A DNA stretch of 64,000 nt from Nipponacmea schrenckii (lineage: Eukaryota > Mollusca > Gastropoda > Lottiidae). Position 1 is the stretch's first letter; every line of letters begins with the position of its first letter. Below, piece by piece: positions 25,303 through 34,402 of the stretch. The translations under genes were made by a program, and so were the position numbers. The notes below the pieces were generated by a model, which saw only the letters and a list, made by a program, of their open reading frames with translations, ran no database searches and was not told the origin of the DNA. Location of the stretch: positions 26,585,106 through 26,649,105 of the forward strand of contig JAUJPP010000005.1 in the NCBI GenBank assembly GCA_030562195.1, given 5' to 3'.

Positions 25303-26440
25303 ACACCCAATACTAGTTCGCAAGCCAAATCAAAATCTGTCTTTCTTGTCCAAATTCTGTTGAATCTCAGAATTTGCGCTTTTATTATGCCAGAAAATGT
25401 ATGCTTCGGATAGAACGAAGTTTTAAATAAAAGTTGGTGTGTGTCAGTTTCTTTAAAAAATACTTTAATATCAAGTTTTTTCGTTTGATTGAAACTAGGT
25501 CCTTTGAATACATATATAGTGTAATGTGATTATGCCAGAAACATCGTGCTCTTTAGAATGGATTGATATGTTATTTCTTTTATAAATCAGTTATGCACCT
25601 GTAGTAGCGGCTTCAAATTTGAGTGAAATCTGAGCATTAAAAAGGCTCGCGGAGCCTGGTATCTACAGTTGTATTTTTGTTGTGCAAGAACAGTTGAATA
25701 GTACCATTAATAGTACACAATTCTTTTCGTATCTAATTAAAGAATAATTATTGGAATTTATAATTTCTAAACTAATATTGATTAGCAACATTGATCACAT
25801 CTTTAATTAGTAATGGTCGAGGACAACAAAAACAAAAATATAGGGTACAATCGAGTTAACTTTGGAGAGCTTTGTATTTTATTTTCTTCGTGTGTTTAAT
25901 TGCCTCTTCACTTAGAGTTATCGAACTTTGGAGCTTGTCGCTTAAAGGACACATTCCGAGTTGGTTATCAGTACATTCAAATTGTTTGGCCTTATTGCTT
26001 TCATATTTTTATTTTACCATAAAATAAAAACTTTATATAGGCCAAGCCAGAGAACTAGCTTATAGCAACACTGCACACAAAACTTTTCATAATTCCACAA
26101 TCATTAACTATCTCGAAACACAGTCCTATTAATAAAAATGTTGGGAAATATTTAAAAACTTTAAAAATAATATATAATAACATTATGATCAAAAGAAATA
26201 AAAAAAATAGAATTTACCTATTGTGTTGTCAATTAAAAATATATCAAACGCATGTTTAATTAAACATTTTTATATTATATAGTGTGTTTGTTATAGAATA
26301 TGTACTAGAAAATTCGTTTTAATCCCTTTAAATAATCGAATTCCAATCGCCAAGTTTTATTTAATTAGAATTCTTAAATGAATGTAGGATCTAATAGAAA
26401 CGAGCCCACAGATATCTATTATGCGTATTTGAAAAAAAAA
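25303..26440. other. spacer upstream of GPCR
   Basis: Very AT-rich with no coding signal. A small hairpin, GGCTCGCGGAGCC, sits at about 25645-25657. Confidence 0.4.
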
Positions 26441-26442
26441 TC

Positions 26443-26449
26443 TATAAAA
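26443..26449 (+). promoter_or_regulatory. candidate TATA box of the 26493 GPCR
   Basis: TATAAAA lies 44 bases before the start codon. Initiation about 30 bases downstream would leave a 5' untranslated leader of roughly 20 bases. Confidence 0.45.
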
Positions 26450-26492
26450 CGGCCAGATTATAAATCTATCATCAAACGTTAAGAAAGATTCC

Positions 26493-27839
26493 ATGAAGAT
26501 GGTCAATGTTCAGTTATCGTATGGATTATTCCTTATGGTGTTTCATTTACTAAATATTACAGCTCTTCAAAATACCAACGGTACGTTTGCTAGTGGTATT
26601 TTGAATTGCAGTTCTTCGGGATCTGATGTTTGGACAAGGAGCTGTGGTAATGAAACAAATGGTATCAAAGGTTCTGAATTCTTGCCCATAGATGATATTT
26701 TGGATGGACTTGTGTTATATTCGGATAACTACGATTTGAACGATGATGAAAACAACACCATGATAAACCAATCCGGCATGACCAATTCTGATACAGCTGT
26801 AGAAAGTGAAGTCGGCATTTCACATGCAACTTACACTCGCATGAGTGTTATCGTAGGACATATTTGGTTCCCACTGTGTGCGGTTGGACTAGTTACCAAT
26901 ATATTGAACGTAATTGTTTTTTTAGACAAGAAGATGAGAAATGCTACCAGTATCTATCTTGCCTCTATTAGCATTCTTCAGGCTACATTCATGATTGTCA
27001 CATCCATAAGACGAGTTCCACAAATGATATATGGTGAGATAGAACAAAGGACCACCAAATTCTATTACATTAATGTTATTTACCTGAGCAGTTTTGTAGG
27101 AACAACATTAATAAGAGTGGTTTATTGCATGGTCATGTTAGTGGCGTTTGAGAGAATGCTGGCAATATTATTTCCTCTCAAAAGAGCTAGATCACGATTA
27201 GTCAAGTCACCTGTTCTATGTATTGTAACTCTATCATTTATTTCCTTTGGTTTTCACATTTTTACTACCTTAAATTTTCGTATCACAAAGGTTCAAAGTA
27301 AAACTGGTGAGGTCATTTACGGACTTAATAGGACGGAATATGATCCAGTTATTTTGAATAATTTTAGTGTGGCATCAAAGGTATTTTTTGTCTATATTCC
27401 ACTGACTGGTATCTTTATATTTAATATGATTTTGTGTGTTGCACTTAAACGTAGCTCGCAATCCAGAAAAGATCTCCATGAAGATAGCAAGAACAAAGGA
27501 AGAGAACGACAAACAACCATTGCCATATTAGTTTCAACTTTTCTGTTCTTACTACTCACTATTCCGATGACTACGAATTCTATTCTGGGCAAATTGTTGT
27601 CTGGATATGGCTACTTCTCACCCTTAAGATACACGTTCCTGTTTGTACAAGAAATGTGTAATATACTAAGTTTAATCAGTTACTGTGTGGATTCGGTCAC
27701 ATACGTCTGCATTAGAAGTAAATACCGAGAGTCGCTGTCAAGGCTATGCTGCAAATGTCAATATAGGAAGAAGGTCGAAGATAGATCGTTATATGGTGTA
27801 CGAAGTGTTCATTCGGCGACTCAAAACTCAGTAGTGTGA
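26493..27839 (+). CDS. divergent rhodopsin-class (class A) GPCR, intronless
   Basis: The product is 448 residues. A signal peptide (about 1-24) precedes an 85-residue extracellular domain rich in N-glycosylation sites. Seven hydrophobic helices lie at about 119-144, 152-172, 193-224, 239-260, 293-318, 340-362 and 378-406. Several class A hallmarks are altered: FER at 219-221 replaces DRY at the end of helix 3, DSVTY (400-404) replaces NPxxY in helix 7, and helix 2 has LASIS without the usual Asp. I see no Cys at the top of helix 3 or in the second extracellular loop, so the common disulphide appears missing. A Cys cluster (CCKC, 419-422) after helix 7 could be palmitoylated. The loop between helices 5 and 6 is basic, as for G-protein coupling. 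The style recalls lophotrochozoan peptide-type or orphan receptors; the ligand is unknown. Confidence 0.85.
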   Translation: MKMVNVQLSYGLFLMVFHLLNITALQNTNGTFASGILNCSSSGSDVWTRSCGNETNGIKGSEFLPIDDILDGLVLYSDNYDLNDDENNTMINQSGMTNSDTAVESEVGISHATYTRMSVIVGHIWFPLCAVGLVTNILNVIVFLDKKMRNATSIYLASISILQATFMIVTSIRRVPQMIYGEIEQRTTKFYYINVIYLSSFVGTTLIRVVYCMVMLVAFERMLAILFPLKRARSRLVKSPVLCIVTLSFISFGFHIFTTLNFRITKVQSKTGEVIYGLNRTEYDPVILNNFSVASKVFFVYIPLTGIFIFNMILCVALKRSSQSRKDLHEDSKNKGRERQTTIAILVSTFLFLLLTIPMTTNSILGKLLSGYGYFSPLRYTFLFVQEMCNILSLISYCVDSVTYVCIRSKYRESLSRLCCKCQYRKKVEDRSLYGVRSVHSATQNSVV

Positions 27840-27938
27840 AATCCCTAGCAATAGTTGGTCAGAAGTGAAGACGTGTTCATTCGGCGCCACAAAAGTCAAT
27901 GGTGTTAAATTGATAGCAATGGTTGGTCAGAAGTGAAG
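27803..27938 (+). repeat. 68-bp tandem duplication over the GPCR 3' end
   Basis: GTGTTCATTCGGCG recurs at an offset of 68 bases, and the following GCAATaGTTGGTCAGAAGTGAAG stretches match. The first unit includes the last 12 or so codons of the receptor and its stop; the second is non-coding. Confidence 0.85.
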
Positions 27939-28081
27939 AACGAGAGACTTCCGCAAACCAATCTTCGAGAATAGAAATACCTCACTAATACTTACAGCTA
28001 ATGAATTTGTTATAGATATCCCTTTAGTAAGAACATATTTTCAAAATAGGAACCTATTGTTAATAAGCTAATATTGTTATT
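27905..28081 (+). repeat. 177-bp direct repeat, copy 1
   Basis: This segment is repeated essentially without change at 29049-29225, an offset of 1144 bases. It starts within the second 68-bp unit, so it is derived from DNA next to the receptor gene. The ends do not show the TG...CA of LTRs. Confidence 0.92.
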
Positions 28082-29048
28082 AGTTGTCGGATATTGTCGA
28101 AATAACTATTATAGATCATACGGAGTATTTTATTTTGGTAATAATTACTGTTTGTCAGTTGTAATTCTTGGATGATTTGCAACGTCTCGGCTAAATGCAA
28201 ACATTCTAAATCTACAGTTTGCGTTAGAATGATTTTAATTATCAAATGGACAACAATAACGGAGTTCTGTGTCATACAGGAAGTGAGAATCCAGAAGTCA
28301 CGTGATTCCAAGTTTAATCATTACGTTGACCATTAAACAGATTGAAAACTTTAATGATTGGTAACTAACAGGATTAGGGTTTTGACATAGTGTTAATCCA
28401 TATGTTTTAGCACGATTTCCAATTATTATTCAAGGGTCAATCGTGCACTAAAAGTTTAAAGATTTCTACGCATAAAGGACAATCTTTTAACAACATGATC
28501 GTTAATTACGTAAGGTTTACATGTGTTTGCAAAATGTTGAAAAAAAATGCCATTTTTCCAAAAGCATATCTCGCTTACGATTTATCCGATTTTTACAAAC
28601 TTTGGCTTCAACTAAAGCTTACGATGTCCTCTATAACTTTACGTTGGCTTTTTTTTATAAAATGAATAGTTTTTTAAAAATTCAATTTTTCGTAAATGCA
28701 CTCGCAAAATTTTGATTTCTATCAATATCTTCAAAACAAAACAAAATTTTCCAAAAAGCCAACGTAATTTTGTAGAGATACATGTAGACTTGCGTTGTGT
28801 AAAATTTCAACCTTCTATATTAAATAGCCTAGTAGATATGCTAATTTTAAGGGAATAATTGACGTTTTTTTCGTTCATCTTTCATACCCGATTTCTTAAA
28901 GTTGAAATGTCATAAAGAAATAAATTTTATATTTTTGGATAGCTGAAAGTCCCCTCTTTCCATTGATATTTAAATATTTCAGATAGGTGGAAAAGAAATG
29001 GTTGAAATCGTCTATTTTTTGTACATAGGTTTAGGGTTGTCAACCCCC
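28082..29048. other. sequence between the 177-bp repeats
   Basis: It holds only short frames without recognisable motifs, such as 28060-28311 minus and 28521-28715 plus. A GCCAACGTAA segment near 28757 is the complement of TTACGTTGGC at about 28642, a weak inverted pair. Confidence 0.4.
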
Positions 29049-29225
29049 TTAAATTGATAGCAATGGTTGGTCAGAAGTGAAGAACGAGAGACTTCCGCAA
29101 ACCAATCTTCGAGAATAGAAATACCTCACTAATACTTACAGCTAATGAATTTGTTATAGATATCCCTTTAGTAAGAACATATTTTCAAAATAGGAACCTA
29201 TTGTTAATAAGCTAATATTGTTATT
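29049..29225 (+). repeat. 177-bp direct repeat, copy 2
   Basis: Second copy of 27905-28081, equal in length. It lacks the upstream half of the 68-bp unit that precedes copy 1. Confidence 0.92.
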
Positions 29226-29400
29226 TTGAAATAATAATTGTACATTAATAAAATTATGACTCTACCTGTATACTGTATATTTTGTTGAATTAATAGCACT
29301 GTGGTTGGGGCAAGTAGGCATAATGTCACTTTGGAAATCGATTTGTGAAGTCTCGGCATCCTTGTCACAATGTCAAACAGCTAGTATTATTATTTTATTT

Positions 29401-29889
29401 TTTAAAGGGATAATAGGCGTTAGAACGAACATAAAAATTTAAGTTCACTCAAATTTGGACAATAACACTATATATCCATCAGTGGACTTACCTGGTGTCA
29501 TACCTATACATCAAAATCCCTCTAAAATCCGATAAATCCCCCAAATAAAGTAGTTAATCATTAAACGCTTGAGCCATCCATCAAGCGATTTTCAAATCGT
29601 GTAAATATAAAGGGAAGTAACTCTAACATGTGGATTTTCACGCGTCCTTGACCCCTACTGTTGAATTGCACAATGATGTTTTAGCGTTGATTTACCAGAC
29701 GCTTTTATTCTCAAACTGAGTGGAATCGTCGCTGGCTCACTTTTTTTTAAAAATTCCGAATATATTTTTATCGTGGCTTTTTAAAATTTGGTAAAGTGTG
29801 GGATGCATACTTATTTAACTAATAGTCAATATTAAACACAAATATAAGCCTTAGGACGAGTGTATTCTAACGCCTATTATCCCTTTAAA
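29401..29889. mobile_element. MITE with perfect 25-bp terminal inverted repeats
   Basis: The left end (29401-29425) starts TTTAAAGGGATAATAGGCGT. The right end (29865-29889) is its exact reverse complement over 25 bases. The 489-bp element has no coding capacity. TTTAAA at both edges contains TTAA, the duplication made by piggyBac-type transposases, which could be the target. The transposase family is inference. Confidence 0.88.
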
Positions 29890-31260
29890 CTTGATATACT
29901 ATGTATCAATGATATCTTGATACGGTTTGATGTACAGATATTTTGTAGTGTTTGAGTGATCAAACTTGACTTGTGTTAAACTAACCAAGATTGAATTTGA
30001 CGTCAATCAGGCTACCGCTACACTTCTGTGACCTCATTAGCGTTACTTAACTTGATATCATTCTAGTGGCTTATTCATCTTCTTTGTAAATCAAAGAAAA
30101 ATTAAATTTTGAATTATTATTATTATTACAACACAAACAAGGTTACTGCAATTACTTACTTAGGGATTTCTTGTTTTTATCTAGAATACGGCCCCAAATT
30201 ATCCTTGATTTGTCTGATCATGATATTTAGTTTATGTCAGTGATATCTTTGACGAGTTTGATATTTTAACACGGTATGTTATGTAATACTTCGGTATTAA
30301 TGAAAACTGTCTTTAAAGGGATAATAGACATTGACTTAACATAACATCTTTCAAAAAAAAAAGGGCACACCCAGTACCAAACTATTCAAATCTTTATTTT
30401 AATATTAACTCTTCCGATTTATCCGTTAGCTTAAGAATCTACCGCATTCAAGAACTTCTTGTCAACATATTTAAACAGTCTTGTAAACAATACTATTATC
30501 CGAAGCATTAGCATGAAGAGAAAAATACTTACAGGTGGCGTGAGCATTATTATCATCATTAAACCATCGGTCGTAGTTTTGTTTTTGTTGGTCTTGTCGT
30601 TGTTGTGATGGTTACTCTACTGCGGTAATGAAGACGGTCAAAATACGCAGAGAGAGAGAAAGAAATTATGACAAGAATAAAGCTGCATTTCCTTTAGTAC
30701 GGATCCGGTGCGGCTCCGGTCCGGGTGTGGACGCGGCACACGGCAGGTTGTGTTTCCTCATATACGGTTTTTCGTGCGAAGAAAGAGCGAAACTTGGATT
30801 TTACCTAATCTATTTTCAGCCTTTTCACGTGCGACACGTCCAAATTGTTTCCATATGTGCGTTTTCGGACACGGCTCCCCAGACGGCTCCGGCCCAATCG
30901 CTTAACCGTATTCAATATTTCGGGCTAAGACATTCTATCAGAATGTAAGGCATTTATTACGGGTATTTCCGATTTTATTTTGGGATTCAGACAGATTTAC
31001 GCACCCGATACTTACACTCCAGATTAGACTTTACTTCGCTACATGCGTTCACTAGCCCTGTCAATATGGTAGGGTGATTTACTTCCCTATATAGTCACCA
31101 ATTGATTGCGTGTGGACATATGATGATTTTGAGATAACGGTACCTTTTTTTTTGAATTCTTAGTCTAGAACCTGCGACTAACTCTTTTCATATTAAAACT
31201 GAGCTTTTATCAAGTAGTATCCAAATAATCATTGGGACATGTTATAGGTCTTCTATCAAC
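29890..31260. other. spacer with a GC-rich island
   Basis: No gene is supported. 30695-30930 is clearly richer in C, G and CpG than its surroundings and carries a 106-codon frame (30628-30948) without recognisable domains. Confidence 0.4.
30312..30327 (+). mobile_element. solo end of a related MITE
   Basis: TTTAAAGGGATAATAG repeats the first 16 bases of the MITE terminal repeat at 29401. No matching inverted end was found downstream, so this is a single surviving or truncated end. Confidence 0.6.
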
Positions 31261-31451
31261 AACTGTCATTCTTCAACAAAACAAATTCTTATGGATACAA
31301 TTACTAACTTTATTTAAGCGACGTTTCAACCAGCGTTCTCTGGTCTTTATCAAGCAATGAATAAATGTAAAAGGTTAACAAGGTATATATACATGTACAT
31401 TTAAAACAACAAACACAACAAGACAAAACATGGGATTAAAACTGATTAGTG

Positions 31452-31919
31452 CTAATTATTAATAAGGTGGTCATATGCTCTAGGGATAAAGACTCCTGGA
31501 TCTCTGTTGATTGATGGGTTATTTCTTCTTATTTGGATGGCTTCAGTAATTTTCCTTTCCTTTTTGTTGTTTTTGTTAACTGCAAGTGTTAAGGTTTCAT
31601 TCCAGTTTATTCTGTGGCCTGTATCTTTGATGTGTTCTTGGATTGCTGATGGGTTGTTGGCTGCCTTTGATTGATGTTCTTTTATGCGTTTTTGTAGTGG
31701 TCGTTTGGTCTCACCGATATAAGATTCCCCACAGGAACAGAAAATTTGGTATACACATCCTTTGGGGTCTGCTATTTTTTTAGTGGGATTATGTTTCCCA
31801 TTGGCCTGCATCACTTCTTTGATTGTTTTTTGCCCAGAAAAAACGGTTTCAATCCCAGCTTGTTTAAGAGACCTGAAAGAAGACCAATCCATAGTAATGG
31901 TAGCAGCAGACAAAGGCAA
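31452..31919 (-). pseudogene. GIY-YIG coding end in the inverted Penelope arm
   Basis: The antisense strand of the left arm preserves the C-terminal coding part of the element: linker, GCVYQIF, the SYIGET GIY-YIG core and the basic tail up to a TAG at 31452. Unlike the right copy it is not interrupted by the LINE, so it records the pre-insertion sequence. One residue differs (FCSCG here, FFSCG on the right). It has no reverse transcriptase and is a terminal duplicate, not a gene. Confidence 0.85.
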
Positions 31920-33331
31920 GGCAACCGTGATTATGGATAAAGAAGATTATATGTCAACAGTGAATGACCTATTAAAAGACCAGAAGACCTACAGAATTCT
32001 AAGAAAGGATCCAACCAATACCCTAGAAACCAAACACACAGCTCACCTAAAGTCGTTGAAAGAACAAGACCAATTATCAGAACAGCTTTTTTACCAACTT
32101 AAACCGTCACATCCGCGCCCTCCGTATGCCAGAGCTAATATCAAAATTCACAAAAACCCGCCTAAAGCCAGGATTCTAGTGTGTTCAAGAGATTCAGTTT
32201 TTTACAACACCGCTACACATCTCTCTAAACTCTTATCAATATTCGGAAAAACAGCTGACTCATTCATAAGTGACTCTAGTGACTTCTGTTCAAAAATCAA
32301 AAAAATCAAACCATTAGGGACAATGATATCGTATGATGTGGTTGACTTATTTACAAATGTCCCAAGGAAAGAAGCCCTGGATGTGTTATTCGATAATATA
32401 AAACAAAGTGCGACTCCTCTTGATACTAAACTTAGTCCTGCAAACATCATATTATTAGCTGAAAACTGTCTCAAATCTACATATTTCACCTGGGGAGATG
32501 ATATATATGAACAAATCAGGGGATTACCAATGGGCAGCCCACTTTCTCCACTTTTAGCTGAACAGTACATGACCTATTTTGAACGAAAGGCCTTACAAAT
32601 CTCTCCCATAAAACCTATATGCTGGTACAGGAAAGTAGATGACACTTTTGTCATGCTTAAAGAAGAAGACGACCCTAAAACATTACTTGACCATCTCAAC
32701 AACCAAAGCCAATCAATCAAATTCACCATGGAAACCAGCCAAGACAACTCCATTCCGTTCCTAGACATCCTCATCGAAAATACCAATAACCAAATCAGCA
32801 CCTCAGTTTACAGAAAACCAACACACACAGATCAGTACCTACATTTCAAATCAAACCACCCCTTACAGACGAAAAAAGGCATCATAACCACCCTTACCAA
32901 ACGAGCAGTAAACATTTGCAGTGAAGATAAACTGGAGAAAGAAATTGACCATCTCAAATACGTCTTCACTAAACTCAACCAGTATCCAGAGCACCTAGTT
33001 AACCAGACAATAGCCAAAGCACGAAAATCATCAACCAATAATGGAAAAACCAAGCCAGAGAAGCCACCAATTATAGTATGCATACCATTTAATGGGAACT
33101 CGTCATACAAGATAAAACGACTACTAAAACAAGCTGGGATTGAAACCGTTTTTTCTGGGCAAAAAACAATCAAAGAAGTGATGCAGGCCAATGGGAAACA
33201 TAATCCCACTAAAAAAATAGCAGACCCCAAAGGATGTGTATACCAAATTTTCTTTTCCTGTGGGGAATCTTATATCGGTGAGACCAAACGACCACTACAA
33301 AAACGCATAAAAGAACATCAATCAAAGGCAG
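31866..33331 (+). CDS. Penelope-like reverse transcriptase/GIY-YIG protein, part 1
   Basis: Numbering counts from the ATG at 31762, although the first 34 or so codons are antisense of the inverted arm and not true N-terminus. Visible motifs are VAADKGKATVIMD (about 48-60), YDVVDLFTNVP (191-201, first catalytic Asp), GLPMGSPLSPLLAE, and RKVDD with Asp 293 and 294 at the active site, where most relatives have YVDD. Residues 492-506 hold the GIY-YIG nuclease core (CVY...YIG). The frame is open until the LINE insertion after 33331 and continues at 38009. As it stands the protein lacks its N-terminus and its last 70 or so residues, so it is probably inactive. Confidence 0.9.
33324..33331 (+). repeat. 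LINE target-site duplication, left
   Basis: AAAGGCAG, matched at 38001-38008. The uninterrupted inverted arm near 31650 shows one copy at the corresponding place, which confirms the duplication. Confidence 0.85.
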
Positions 33332-33454
33332 TCAGCAGTCAGCCGGCGAAGTGAGCAGACGTACATGTATTAGCTCTGAGAATCAACGAAGCTTGACTGA
33401 GGATTTTACACCACGTATAGAGGTTTTTGTTAATCTACAAATTATCCTACCACC

Positions 33455-34402
33455 ATGGATGACAAACAGGTACCCCATGAACATTTATACACTACTTACC
33501 AAGGGCAGGGTCCGAACCTCTATGAGGTTCTAAACAGATTGGATCTTAGACTTACTAACATAGAATCCCAGAACAACCATGTTTATTCAAAATTGAATAA
33601 GCTCGATGAAATTGGGAACCAACTTGGTAGTGTAGTAGGAAAGGTGGATGCACTTGAAGAGAAATTCTCTACTTTGTCATCAAAGTGTGCTAACTTTGAT
33701 ACAAGAGCAAAAACTTTATGTGACAAAATTGATAGTTTGAAAACTGAGAACAATACTTTAAAATGTGAGCTGGCTAAGATTACTGTTAACAATAATGGTT
33801 TGAAGAGTGAGGTTCAGAAACTGAGTAAATTGATGACTGATCAACAAAGCCGATCCATGAGACACAATTTGATATTTACTGGATTAAGAGAGATAAAAGA
33901 TATAGAAGGTAGAAACGGAAAGCTTTATGAAGAAACAGAGAAACTGGTAAGGGATTTTCTAGTCAGAGAAATGGGTATTGATACAAATTGTGTGCCTGAA
34001 ATTGAAGTAGCCCATAGATTTGGTACAGAAAGAATTTTAGCCAATGGTCGTGTTCTACCGAGACCCATTGTTGTCAAGTTCTTACGCTTAAAGGATAAAG
34101 AATCCCTAAAAATGAAAGCCCCTTCTTGTCTGAGAGGCAAACCTTACGGTGTTAATGAACAATTTCCACCAGATATTGAAAATCGACGTAAGGAACTTTA
34201 TAAAGTTCGGAAAATGGCCCGTGATCAAGGTTATAGAACAAGTTTAGTTCGTGACAAACTATTTATCAACGGAAAGGTTTTTCTTGGTGACCCTAATGAG
34301 CCGTCCTTTTCTTCCTATGGAACCCCTACTTTTACCAATGAGAGCAACAACCAGACTACCCGGCGGGATGAAACGTCTTCATACCAGTCAGTTACAGAAT
34401 AG
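33455..34402 (+). CDS. LINE ORF1 RNA-binding/chaperone protein
   Basis: The product is 315 residues with a good start context (CACCATGG). Residues about 20-135 form a coiled coil with heptads and many Leu/Lys/Glu. From about 130 (RSMRHNLIFTGL) comes an RRM-like domain, followed by the basic C-terminal domain with RPIVVKFL and VNEQFPPDIENRR. This is the trimeric ORF1p architecture of L1-like elements (Transposase_22 type), which binds element RNA. The tail (about 285-315) is polar and low-complexity. It ends at a TAG that is in frame with ORF2. Confidence 0.9.
   Translation: MDDKQVPHEHLYTTYQGQGPNLYEVLNRLDLRLTNIESQNNHVYSKLNKLDEIGNQLGSVVGKVDALEEKFSTLSSKCANFDTRAKTLCDKIDSLKTENNTLKCELAKITVNNNGLKSEVQKLSKLMTDQQSRSMRHNLIFTGLREIKDIEGRNGKLYEETEKLVRDFLVREMGIDTNCVPEIEVAHRFGTERILANGRVLPRPIVVKFLRLKDKESLKMKAPSCLRGKPYGVNEQFPPDIENRRKELYKVRKMARDQGYRTSLVRDKLFINGKVFLGDPNEPSFSSYGTPTFTNESNNQTTRRDETSSYQSVTE

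Noticed and set aside
27905..29225. LTR or TRIM element with 177-bp terminal repeats
   Set aside because: The repeats lack TG...CA ends, no primer-binding site or purine tract is visible, and copy 1 starts inside a duplicated GPCR 3' end.
31762..31865. True N-terminus of the Penelope protein at the ATG 31762
   Set aside because: These codons are antisense of the element's own GIY-YIG region in the inverted arm, so the start is fortuitous.
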